Shown here one piece after another: positions 9,420 through 19,800 of a stretch of 23,800 nucleotides of DNA. Position numbers and translations under genes: made by a program. The first letter of the stretch is position 1. Each line of letters starts with the position of its first letter. The DNA comes from Gonium pectorale (Eukaryota > Chlorophyta > Chlorophyceae > Chlamydomonadales > Volvocaceae): NCBI GenBank assembly GCA_001584585.1, contig LSYV01000030.1:818290-842089 (forward strand), written 5' to 3'. The notes under the pieces were generated by a model. That model made no database searches and was not told the origin of the DNA. It worked only from the letters and a program-made list of their open reading frames with translations.

Positions 9420-11560
9420 GCGGGATTGCGGCCGACCTAATGTGGGCGGTCTCGGAACGGTCTTGATGCCCGGGAGGGCCTGCCACATTTCTATTTGAGC
9501 ACAGATGATTGGGTGGTTAGGGAGGCGAGGAGGGCGTTAAAATGCAATAACACGGGCTCTTTGTCCTATCAGTATCTTTCCTGCGAGCTTGCGATTCGTG
9601 TACGATGGTGCCATTGCCCGATGGGCTGCAAGGCTGCAGTCTTACCTTTCGTGTCCTGCGCCACGGATATGTGGTGATGGCTCGTGTGGGGTTCCAGGAT
9701 GGCGGTCCAGGCCAGCCGCGGCCGGACCGGAAGGTGTAGGACTGCCTTACTGCATGGGGGGTGGGCCATACGAGAGCCCACATGTCCCGGGGTGTCAGCA
9801 GATGGTGACGACAGTAGCTGCTCGCCATCTCGGAGCTTGGCGGTCAGAGACGGAGCCCCGATAGTACGGCTGCTTGGAGCGCCCGGGGCAGTGCGGAGCG
9901 AACGCGCGGCTGACGTGGGCTGTAGGTGGTTGCGCGGGTCCGGGTCCGGGCCGTCCAGGCCATCTAACGCAACCGCCTGGCGCGTCGGAGCGGGCGATAT
10001 GACCCGGGCTGGGCTCTGCGAAATAAGGCTTGGTCCGCCACGATATTACTACGTGCTGTTGTTTACGGGAGAGCCTCCCGACGTCCCGAATCAGGGTCTC
10101 TGCTCCAGCGTCGCAGCAGCACCCACGCCTCCATACATTCACACGGCGTGCGTGCATATGTGCTCTATATGATGCATCAGATGTATGCGTGACAGTGTAT
10201 GTGTGCGAGCGAGCACGGCTCGGACCAATCCGGCTAAGCGCACGCGATGGGCTCGCAGGCTCAGCAATATTGCAGGCACGTGCAGCTTACCAGCCCTTTG
10301 TCCTTTACGTGCGGCAGTGCGCACGGCGATTGTACGGGCGGTCGCACACCCAGCACCGGTGCCTGTAGTACGATGGGTTGCTCCCGTGTGCGCAAGGGAA
10401 GGCCGGGCCGCAGGTGGGGACGTGCATTATCGCAGCTCGCTGCCGCAGTCGGAGCGCAGCCCTTACAGCTGCGATGCAACGGCCGCGCAATGGCGAGGGG
10501 GCTGGAGCCGTTGCTGGAAGATGGGAAGGCGGGACGCGAGGCACACTGCCGACAGGGCCCGACAGGGCGACTGCGTATATGCACGACCTGGCGGCGCGCC
10601 ATCAGTGCCCAGAAAGCACACAGATCGCTGGGGCCCAGCTCGCGCAGTCGCGCTTTCAGCGTCGCCGGCTGCACACACGCGCCCACCGACAGAAAGAAAG
10701 GAACGAAGACGCGTGAACGGCCCTGTCGCCGACAACATCTAGTTTGGCGTGTCCCGACCAACAGGGGGTTGCACGTATCATCAAAGCACGCCAGTACGAC
10801 AGGGTAAGCCCTGTCAAGGTCTGCAATGTATTATCAACCTCGAGGCGCGCGTAGCCCTGTGCGGGCTCGGCGCCGTTCGCACGCAGTTTGTGCGCGCTCA
10901 ACGGCCCCACAGTCAGCGCACACCCAGGTAGCGCCGCGTCGGCCGCTGAACCTGTTCCCCAGCAGGCCTCCGCCAGTGCGCTCGGGGATGCACCGCCACC
11001 AGTCTTTCAGTGCATCGCGCGCAAAAGGAGAAAGGTCGTAGCAAAGTACGAAAAGGCAGGAAGAATGCACATGCCACCCGTACCCCATACCCTGGAAATG
11101 TATCAACCGTACATTAGCAACGCCCAACACGGAAGAGAAGGGTGGGCACCCTGCCGTACTCCTTGCCGGTTCAAGATAACCAGTGTGGCAAGCCGCACCG
11201 GCGTCTTCTGCCGCCGTGCGTCGTGCGTGGAAGATATGTACGTGATGTACGGCAACGTTCTGTACGGCCGCGTTTGTGCGCGGCCCAGTTTCGCAGGATC
11301 CAACGGATCAAGGTGACGGTTCGGTTTGCTCCAGCTTCAAGGAAAAGACAATTGCCCCACCCAAACAAGTGTGTTGCATTTTGCCGGGATGCATTGCAGG
11401 ACGCACAGTACGGGACACTCCAGCTCCGGCTGGGGCTCCCTCCTCAACAGCTAAGCCGTAACGGCCCATCTCTGCCTACAGTGCGGCTGCCGGCGCACGC
11501 GCCGTGTTGGTGCGCACCGGCAGTGCCCGCGCTGCATCTCGGCGGGGCTGGCAGCGCCGC
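9420..11560. other. Convergent intergenic region, likely 3' UTRs
   Basis: This lies between the tail of the decayed MYND copy (+) and the tail of the knottin-DLH gene (-). The open frames overlap on both strands and show no motifs. The nearest minus-strand TGTAA (TTACA at 10463-10467) would give the DLH gene a 3' UTR of about 1.1 kb. Patches near 9520-9730 resemble sequence after the intact MYND gene. Confidence 0.4.
10463..10467 (-). terminator. Candidate TGTAA poly(A) signal for the knottin-DLH gene
   Basis: Reading downstream of the stop codon at 11561 on the minus strand, this is the first exact TGTAA. It is about 1.1 kb away, so the assignment is tentative. Confidence 0.3.
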
Positions 11561-14500
11561 TCAGTAGCGGATGTGGAGGCGCAGGAAGTTGGTCATCTTG
11601 GCGAAGGCCTGGGTGACAAGCGTCTCGTTGGGGTACACGAAGTTGGAGCGGCCGCCTGCGGGCGGCGGGCCGGGCATGAAGAGGTGGGGACGGGTGAGAT
11701 GATGGAGTGCGCGGACATGGGAGTGGGGGAGACTGGCCTGGAGTGCCTTGCCAAGCATAACCTCCTGCGTAGGGGCCAAGCAACAGCCAGGGGCCGCAAC
11801 AGCACGCTCGCTAGGAGGCTTGGGTGAGAAGGGTCGGCCGGCTGCAGCCGCCTGCCCCCCCCCCCAAAGGGGATGCAACGGGGGACACACGCTCAGGGCG
11901 GACTTCGGGCCGCCCGGCCGCCCCCGCCAGCACACACCCGCACACATGCCCGCGTGGCGGCGCGCGGCGCACTTCACGCGAGGCGCGGCGAGGGGAGCAG
12001 GCACACATCCGCTTACGCTCGAGGTTATGCGCCGTTCCAGTCCAACACACATACGCCGGCGCGCCCTCGCGGCCTCGCCCTTGCGTATGGGCTGCCGCAC
12101 AGGCCCGGGGGAGCCGCGCGTGCGGCGGCGTGCAACCCGCCCCGGCACCACCACCATAAAATCCCACGCGCGCACAGCCACCAGGCAGCACCGGGTGCAA
12201 CACAAAACACGCACACGGCGCTGCGAGCATGCAACCTCGTGCATCATACCACTGACAGCGGAAAGAAAAGGACGCCTGACCCTGACCCCCCTCCCCTCCC
12301 CAGCCAGGCGCACATACAGGCAAGCGGGGCGAGCGGGGCGCGAGCGGACGGCATGCAGCGCGGGTAACGCCCGGGGGTCGCCCGGGTGTCGACACGCACG
12401 CACGCACTCACCCGCCATCTGCAGGCGGCCCGCGGGGATGATGCCGTTCATGAAGGCATGCGGCAGGCCGGGGTACCTGCGTTGCGGCAGCGTACGGAAC
12501 GCACACACGGCATCAGCGTACGTGGCCATGGCCCGGTTGGGAGGGCCCACTGCCAGCTGAGCAACGAGTGGTGGGTCGCCGAGATGAGCGGCGGTGCGGT
12601 TGTGGGCCTATGCGCCTGTGGGCCTGTGGGCCTATGTGGTTGTGTGCCCCGGGTCGCAGAAGGGACACGCCAGAGCCCACTGCCGTGCAGATAAGAGCCG
12701 ACAGTCAGTAGGCTGCAGCTCACAAAAGGACCGAGGCCACGACTGTACGGCAGCTCGTACGGCAGAGGCCCCGCCACTCACAGGTTGAACTGTATGTTGA
12801 CGCCGGCGGCCTGCATGCCGTTGATGGCGGGCATGACGCGGCTCATGGGGAACGAGGTGTCGTTGCCGCCGTAGTGGGCCTGGACGGGGACGGTCTTGGG
12901 GATGCGGAGCGGCTGCGGGCGGGCAAGGGGCCAGGCGCCAGGGGCGGGGGAGTGGCGCAGATCAATGGGGTCGGCTTCGGCGTTTCAGGGGCAAGCGAGG
13001 TAAGGGGGGCGTGGCGAAAGAAAAGATGGGCGGAGGGAGGTCGTTAGGTCAGGCTACACACAACTAAACGCCAGCTCCACGCGAATCCCACACACGGGCC
13101 GACATGCAGGCGGCAACGGACACGGGCGCACATACAGGCAGGGGAGCACGTTACGCCCTGACACACCGTCGTACATGCTACATACGCTGTACGCACACAT
13201 GCCGACACAACCGAATGCCGTACATACGTTGCAGATCGACGTGTTGGGCGGCAGGCCGTAGAAGGGGATGGCGGCGTTCACGTTGGCGTACTGCGCGCCG
13301 CAGTAGGCCATGCCGCCGCCCTGGCAGAATCCAACGATGGCGACCTTCTTGGAACCTGGATTTGGATTCAACGTGGCGCGGCTGTGGGGTTCATTCGAGA
13401 GCACGTGCGAGCAGCGGCTGGACGCGCGAGCAGCACAGGCATGTCACACCTCCCAGGGGGGGGGAGGCGGCGGCGGCCCACATCACGCGCGACCGAACGG
13501 CGTGTTTGATACAGGGCGACACCGAGTAGGACGGTTGCTCCGACCGCCCCCGCTGCACGCCACGCAGCGCTTTCCTTCACGACACACATCGCGCACCCGA
13601 ACCCGCACCCCCACACGCACCTGCACCCGCACCCGCACCCGCACCCGCACCCGCACACTATGCGGTGTGCAGGGCGCCCGGCACGGCTGTTCCTCGGGCC
13701 CATGGAGCAGGCGCAGGGGTAACCCCTCACCCAAAGTGCGCTCCCCAGAGGCCTGGCCCGGCCCGGCCCGGCCCGACCCGACCCGACCCGACCCGACCCG
13801 ACCCGACCCAACCCAACCCAACCCAATCCGCCGCACCCGTGGCACGCAGGTAGTTGGCGGCGCCCACAATGTCGTCCACACCACGGGTCCAGTTCAGGTC
13901 GCTCGACAGCTGTGGGGGAGAGAGCGGGTGCGGGGCGGGGGCGAGCGGGGTGAGAGAGGTTACGAAGGGCGGGCCACACAGGGCGGAGTGGGGCGGGTCC
14001 ATGCAGCAACGCGAGGCCAAGGGCCTGCAATAATCGACAGTGCAAGCCGCTGCTGCGGCGCCACACCCGCCGGGCAGCGTGAAATCCAGCACAACACGAC
14101 ACAGGGGGCATGGACCGCGAACCCGACCGGCCGCGGGCTGTCAGGGGAGCGGCAGTTTGCGGCTGCCTGGGACACACACCTGGGTGGGAGGGAGGAGGAG
14201 GGTGCTCGAGGACTGGGTGGAGCCGGCCGACGCCCGTCTCTACGCACACACACACACCCCACCTTCCCCCTTCCCCGTACCCCGGCCGCTGGTGCGGCGC
14301 TGACCCACCCCGACGGCCTCCATGCTGTTGAGCGCCACACGACCGCGGTAGAGGTCGGGGATGAACACGCGGTAGCCCTGCTCCGCAATGTGGAGCGCCG
14401 TCTCCTTGATCGCCTCGTTCACGCCCCACCTGCGGCAGTGGGGGCACACATTCGGGGCGTTGCGGGCGTCAGTGCGCACATGCAGCCCACGAGGTCGGGT

Positions 14501-16331
14501 CGTTACCGGGGTAGGTACAGGTTCAGGTAGGGGCAGCTGCTGCTGTGTACGAACGCAGCCGCCGGGGGCCGCGCCGGGCGGGCGGATCCCATGCATCTAG
14601 CATCGCAGCAATGGGCGGGCGGAACCGCATCGCACTGAAGACGCAGAAAGGGGCAGGGTGGCGTCAGCCGGTCAGACAGGAGTAGGGGGACCCGACGAAG
14701 CGGCGGCGGCGAGAGCAAGCAGGGCAGGACCGGGCGGCGGCGACCGAGGTTGCGCCAAGTATGCATGTTACTGGGCGAGGTGGCCAAGGCACGGGCTGCG
14801 AGTGGGGGGAGGGGGGGCTGGTAAGGGACGCGTGCGCGGCCTCGCGATCCGCGGCCTCCGCCCCTTAAACCGCTCGCTCCAGTCGGTGGGCATGGCACCT
14901 AGACTGCGACCGAACCGCACCACCGTGAAACCGCCTCCCCCTCACACACTAATCACACAGCCAGCCGGGCCTTGACTGCTGCCCGTGTGGGGTGGGGGCG
15001 CACCAACCCTCCACGCGCCCCTCGGCAGCCGTCGGGATGCGACGCGCACTCACCACTCCTGCGGGGGCCGGAAGAGGGGAGCGGCAACGGGATGGCCGCG
15101 AGCGGTTGGGGGGGCGGGGAACGACGGGGTAGGGGCGCCGCGAGTAGGGGCTCAGGCTAGGGGGGACCGTCCGTGCCTTGCTCCATGGGGGCACAGCATG
15201 GGGCGCAACAAAATAGAGAGCTGCTCGCGCCGACACCACATAGAGCCTCGCACGTATTGCACGCGGCCGCCGTACACACAAATGGTACATGCCATACGAT
15301 ATTTGGTACACGCCGTACCTGCATGACGATGACGGCTGCCTTCTTCTTGTTGCCTCCCTCCCAGCCGGGAGTGTTGGTGCCGGAGGCCGAGGTGTAGTTG
15401 ACGCGGACCAGGCTGCCCAGGGCTGCGCGAGGGAGGGAGAGGCGGGAGGCGGGAGGCGGTAATGTCGGTTGGGGAGGGCGGAGGGGTATTAACGGATGGC
15501 GGAGGCTCGACCCTGTAACGGGGCTCCCCTCCTCACAACCGATACGACAAGTCTGCCAACGCACAGCCGACACGTGCAGTCTGAGGCTGGCTGTGGGGAA
15601 CCGGGGTACACCGCCTGCAACCCGTGTTTGCAATTGTGCAGCTGCGCATTCGGGTCATTGAAGAATTGAAGTGTGCGGTCGTATCAAGTTGGGGGCACTC
15701 TAGTACGAGGGTGGAGCAAGAAAGAACCCCCAGGGTCCTAGGGCGGCAAGATCCCGCGACGCCCGACGCCCAACCTCCTCGGGCAGCCGTGCGCTCAGGC
15801 TGTAGGGAATCGGGATGACAAGACGCCGGAGCCCCCAGAACAAACCCAGTGCTCACTCTGCTTGCGGCACTCGGGCTGGCACTCGGAGCGGGCGCCCTTC
15901 GAGGTGCACTCGAGCGGCATGGTGCAGAGCAGGCCATCGCAGCACTGGCCGACGGGCCCATACAGGGAGCAGCGGTCCTGCAAGCAGTTGTTGCAATACA
16001 TGGGTTGAATGCATGATGTCCGTAATGGTACATGAGAGCGAGCGAAGGGTCCGGCGCCGCATGCCGGTCAGGCGTGTGACGTCGCCAATATCGAAGATAA
16101 GTTATCAACCCGTAAGTGTACCGCAGTCGCTGTGGGTGCCGAAATTGCCCGCTCACCCCGTTCTTCTTGCACTCCTGGAGGAGGCCTGCGCAATGTGGAC
16201 CACGCGTCAGGCAGGAAGACACATAAAGAATATGTGCAAGATAAAAACTTACTCCTGCCGAATGCATTAGCGCCGGGCGCCAGGAAGCAAGCCACGCCGA
16301 TGGCGAGCGCGAGCAGAATTGGCCGCACCAT
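11561..16331 (-). CDS. Secreted knottin-like / dienelactone hydrolase fusion (11 exons)
   Basis: Exons on the minus strand are 16331-16253, 16185-16157, 15977-15857, 15422-15319, 15058-15054, 14429-14309, 13909-13837, 13355-13228, 12912-12782, 12476-12412 and 11655-11561. All junctions are GT-AG, phases agree, and the 951 nt encode 316 residues. Residues 1-24 form a signal peptide (hydrophobic LLALAIGVACFLAPGANA). Residues ~31-73 hold eight cysteines spaced C-x6-C-x8-CC-x4-C-x5-C-x8-C-x3-C, an inhibitor-cystine-knot style pattern. Residues ~80-316 are a DLH-family alpha/beta hydrolase: QEWWGVN with Glu112, nucleophile Cys188 in GFCQGG, Asp238 in GGND and His270 in LPHAF. DLHs hydrolyse dienelactones or related esters; the substrate here is unknown. 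The N-terminal features imply secretion or an endomembrane location, unusual for DLH proteins. Gene structure is inferred without transcripts but is internally consistent throughout. Confidence 0.9.
13593..13658. repeat. Hexamer-rich (CACCCG) tract in a DLH intron
   Basis: Five consecutive GCACCC units with degenerate flanking copies lie in the seventh intron of the DLH gene. The transcribed strand product is G-rich. Confidence 0.85.
13756..13825. repeat. Stratified pentamer repeat in a DLH intron
   Basis: Fourteen 5-bp units follow in blocks: four GCCCG, six ACCCG and four ACCCA. In the gene's sense direction (minus strand) this is a run of GGGTT, GGGTC and GGGCC units. It begins about 11 nt after the intron's donor site at 13836. 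Confidence 0.95.
15054..15058 (-). other. 5-nt microexon (GAGTG) of the DLH gene
   Basis: On the minus strand, a pyrimidine tract ending CCCCCGCAG precedes GAGTG, which is followed at once by the donor GTGAGT. The previous exon ends ATG-CAG and the next begins G-TGG-GGC. Direct joining of these two would shift the frame, whereas inserting the 5 nt gives Q-E-W-W-G-V-N, the conserved DLH motif. The exon is flanked by introns of 260 and 624 bp. Confidence 0.85.
16217..16236. promoter_or_regulatory. Palindromic element, copy 1 (DLH first intron)
   Basis: AGACACATAAAGAATATGTG contains the inverted repeat CACATA/TATGTG with a 5-nt spacer. It matches the copy at 16508-16527 at 18 of 20 positions. 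A protein-binding or structural role is inference. Confidence 0.4.
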
Positions 16332-16372
16332 TTTCGCAATTGATGCAAATGTTTACAAATTGGAAAATTACA

Positions 16373-16378
16373 ATATAG
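16373..16378 (-). promoter_or_regulatory. TATA-like element for the knottin-DLH gene
   Basis: On the minus strand CTATATTG lies about 45 bases upstream of the start codon at 16331, a spacing that allows a very short 5' UTR. Confidence 0.4.
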
Positions 16379-16507
16379 GGGCGCTGACGGCGCGACATGC
16401 GCACGAATCTACTACCACACGTTGACAGGTTCGACCGTTATGTCTGACCAACCGCAAAGAGAGGAATTCGCGCTTCTCACCGCTGAGAACCTGGCGTAAT
16501 CCTGCAA

Positions 16508-16527
16508 GACACATAAACAACATGTGT
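16508..16527. promoter_or_regulatory. Palindromic element, copy 2 (shared promoter)
   Basis: AGACACATAAACAACATGTG, together with the following TC, forms a perfect 7-bp inverted repeat GACACAT/ATGTGTC with a 7-nt spacer. It resembles the copy at 16217-16236. Confidence 0.45.
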
Positions 16528-16833
16528 CCGGCCACGGGGAGTTACAGTTAAGGAACCCTAACTGTTCATTCCTTGGTCATGCACTCATGCTTCACACGGC
16601 AGGGGCGCAAATGCGAAGCCGAAGTTGCTCAGTTTTGCTCATGAGATCACGCCATGCGTTCGCCATGGCAGCGGCGGCCGGCACCAGGGCCGGCCCGCCT
16701 TGGCCCACGGGTCGGTATCGGGGCGCGGTCGGAGAGGGGATAATGAATTTGCGAGTTTCCGCACAACGGTCCAGGTATGTAACGTGAGGCGAGACGCGTT
16801 TCCATTTTGCAACGAGTTGCCCCAAATATACGG

Positions 16834-16841
16834 TATATATA
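16834..16841 (+). promoter_or_regulatory. TATA box for the Kazal inhibitor gene
   Basis: A perfect TATATATA lies 58 bases before the ATG at 16899, giving room for initiation about 30 bases upstream of the start codon. Confidence 0.55.
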
Positions 16842-16898
16842 CCCAAGAGCTTCGTTACCGCGTCCTCGTTTCGGAACAAGTCGCGAGGAGTCGCTCAA

Positions 16899-19800
16899 AT
16901 GGAACCAGCGCCCCGGGCGACACATATGAGCGCGCTGGCAGCGGCTTTCCTGCTGCTTTCGCTTGCGGGTAAGACCGGCAATCCAGCATGCTTGTGTACT
17001 AATCCAATCTCCAACAGAGCGTGCGCGCCAGCGCTGCCCCTGCCTGCGGAGCGGACCGGCCGATACACCCCTGAAGCAAAACCCTCCCGGCTCAACCGGC
17101 GCTACATGTTTTGGCACGCCCGCCGCCCCCCGCGTTGCCGTGTTGTCGTGTTGCCGCCTTGCCGGTTCCCAAACGCACGCCCGCACGCACGCCAGACATA
17201 TAGCCGCTCGACCGTACTTGAGACAGCTCAATGCGCTCTCTCCATCCGCTCGTCTGCCTGGCCGGCCGCTGGTACATAGGGCAGCTGGGGTGCGTGATGC
17301 TCCCCGCCCGCTCGCCCCGGCCCTCCCCTCTGGATCCGTCCCCCGCCTGTACCTTGACCGAGGGCAGGGGGGGGGGTAGGGCGGGGCGTGAAGGGTCCGC
17401 CGTGAAGGTCATGCGCGCCACTAGTACCTCTTTTTGTCTGTTGGGTTCTGAGTTCGATACTGAGTGCGATGATACCCCGCCTGGCAGCTGCAATCCCGAC
17501 GATGGCAACTCCCACATGTGCACTGCAGGCGTGAGCTTGGTCGCGGCCCAGCCGCAGGCGGCATCTGCCAACGACTGCGTCTGTACCCTCGTCTACGACC
17601 CCGTCTGCGGGCGGCTGGGCAGGCGGCTGAGCACCTACGGCAACGCCTGTGAGGCAGCGTGCGCCGGCGCGGCCGTAGCCTACCGCGGCGAGTGTGCCGA
17701 CCCGGGTGAGGGGGTGGGGGACACGTGGGCACGTGCTGGGGGGGGGGGCGTGTGGGGTGTCGGTGAGGGGTATCGGCTGGGATTCTGGTAGCCATTCGGT
17801 GGGTGGTGCAGTACGGACTACGGAGGCGTGTGGAGAGTCGGTGTGGGGTGTCGGCTCGGCCGGGGGCATGTCGGCGCGGGATGCCGTCGGGTCAACGATG
17901 GCATTCTTGGGACCCATAGAACTGCGGAACCCGTCCGGCTGCGCGCATCCGCAGCTGTGTTCCGCGGACCTTGGCGGTCCGGGTTGGCGGCCGGGTCAAG
18001 TAATCGCTGTTCGCCGATGGATTGGTGACAACGTAGAACACGGCGCCTACGGGCACGCCTACGGGGCCTTCCGCCTAACTTCGCCGCTGGCCCGAACCGG
18101 GAGGGCCCGTTCGCTCGTTGCCTTCGCCCGCCATGCCGTGTACCCAGCCGGCCTATTGGAACCATTGCACCCTTCGGGTGTGCATGTCCGGACAGGTAGC
18201 CCCCCCTGGTGTTGCTTTCTGCTTTTCAGGCGCCTTCCCTCAGCATGTCCGCATTGTACGCATTGTACCAGTGCGACCCGACATCGCGCGAGGCCGTGGC
18301 CACTGTGGCCGCCGCATCTCGGCGACCCGCTTCGGGGTCCCCCATCCCGCCCACCCCTGCCCGGGCCCCAACGTATGCCCACGCATCGCTCCCCAACACC
18401 CCGCAGCCGGCTGCGCCGACGTGGCATGCACCGCCGACTACTCCCCCGTCTGCGGCGCCGATGGTGTGACCTACCCCAACGACTGCAGCGCCGCATGCAC
18501 GGGCGTCACGGTGGTGGCCGAGGGGGAGTGCTCGGCCGCCGGCAGCAGCAGCAGCGGTGATGGCGGCGGCGGCGGCGGTGGCGGGGGTGGCAGGGGTGGC
18601 GGCAAGCAGCCGCAGCCCAGCGGCGGCGGCGGCAGGCCGGCGCCGACCAGCTGCGCCTGCCCGCGGATCCTGGCGCCCGTGTGTGGCACGGACAACACCA
18701 CGTACGACAACGAGTGTGCGGCCACGTGCGCAGGAGCCGAGGTGTCGTACAGGGGCAGCTGCGCCGACCCAGGTGCGCCCAGGGCCCTGCTGCGGGATGG
18801 GGGTGCGGGCGGTGCGGTGCCGTGGCGGGGCGGGTGCGTGGCCCGATGCGGCCCTTGCGAGCCCGGGAGCCTGGCAGCTGGTGAAGTAGGAGCGTTCGCA
18901 GCGGCGGATCGTTGCTCTGCCCGCGAGCCACGAGCCAACCGCGAGGCGAGGCGTGGTCGACCGCGATGGGTGGGCGCATGCTGGGTGCCGCGGCCGAGGG
19001 GCCAAAGGCTGGGCCCGGGCCATGCGGGGGAACGAGTGCGCCGCTGGCTTGCTTGCTTGCTTGCTTCACGCACCCCGCACGCACAGCTAGGAGCTAGCTG
19101 CGCCCGGTCTCACTCACCCGGCGGGGTCGCCGACGGAGGGCCTCACACGCCAACTAACGGCCGCGGGACAACGGGAGCCGCCTCGCCTCACCTGCCGCCG
19201 CCCACAGCCGGTGTGCAGATGTGTCATGCGGCAGGTGGGGCTCCGCCCAAACGCACACCGCCCTGCCGCCTCCATCTTACCCCACGCCCACTCCATCTTA
19301 CCGCCGGGCCTCGACCCGTGTCCCCCTGCTTGTTGTCCCTTGCTTCCTCACGCGCCCAAATCAGCGGGCTGCGCGGCCGTGTCCTGCCCCGCCGACTACT
19401 CGCCCGTCTGCGGCTCCGACAACGTCACCTACGCCAACGAGTGCCTGGCTGCCTGCACGGGCGTCACGATCGTGGCCGAGGACGAGTGCGGGCCCGGTTC
19501 CCTTGCCGGAGCTGGATCCGGCTACGGCAACAGTACTGGCAGCGGCAACAGCAGCGGCAACAGCAGCGGCAACAGCAGCGGCAGTGGCGGGGGCAGGCAG
19601 GGCGGTGCGTCGGGGGCCCCGAGCTGCGCCTGCGCGGAGACGTACTCCCCCGTGTGCGGCACGGACAACAAGACGTACGCCAACGGCTGCGAGGCCGCGT
19701 GCGCCGGGGCAGACGTGTCGTACACTGACAACTGCGCCGACCCGGGTACGGCAGGGCGCGGGTGCGGGGCGGCTGGAGGGCAACCTCGCGATACCATGTG

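Larger units (their letters stand above)
16332..16898. promoter_or_regulatory. Shared divergent promoter region
   Basis: These 567 bases separate the start codons of the knottin-DLH gene (-) and the Kazal inhibitor gene (+). The region is AT-richer than its surroundings and holds a TATA-like element for each direction plus one palindromic element. No open frame with homology was seen. It must contain both 5' UTRs and core promoters unless undetected upstream exons exist. Confidence 0.7.

Noticed and set aside
10185..10807. Overlapping 160-186-codon frames on both strands
   Set aside because: Several frames are open at once, as expected by chance in GC-rich DNA, with no motif favouring one.
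13756..13825. Telomere-like repeat (interstitial telomere)
   Set aside because: The unit is a 5-bp GGGTT/GGGTC/GGGCC series, not the algal TTTTAGGG type, and it lies within an intron.
17231..17528. Cys-containing stretch upstream of the first Kazal domain as part of the protein
   Set aside because: The acceptor CACTGCAG at 17528 gives the correct phase and completes a typical signal peptide with exon 1; upstream acceptors do not fit the phase.
18118..19728. 536-codon open frame as a single exon
   Set aside because: Only 18407-18772 carries Kazal homology in this frame; the rest is intron sequence kept open by high GC, with clear GT-AG sites at the domain edges.
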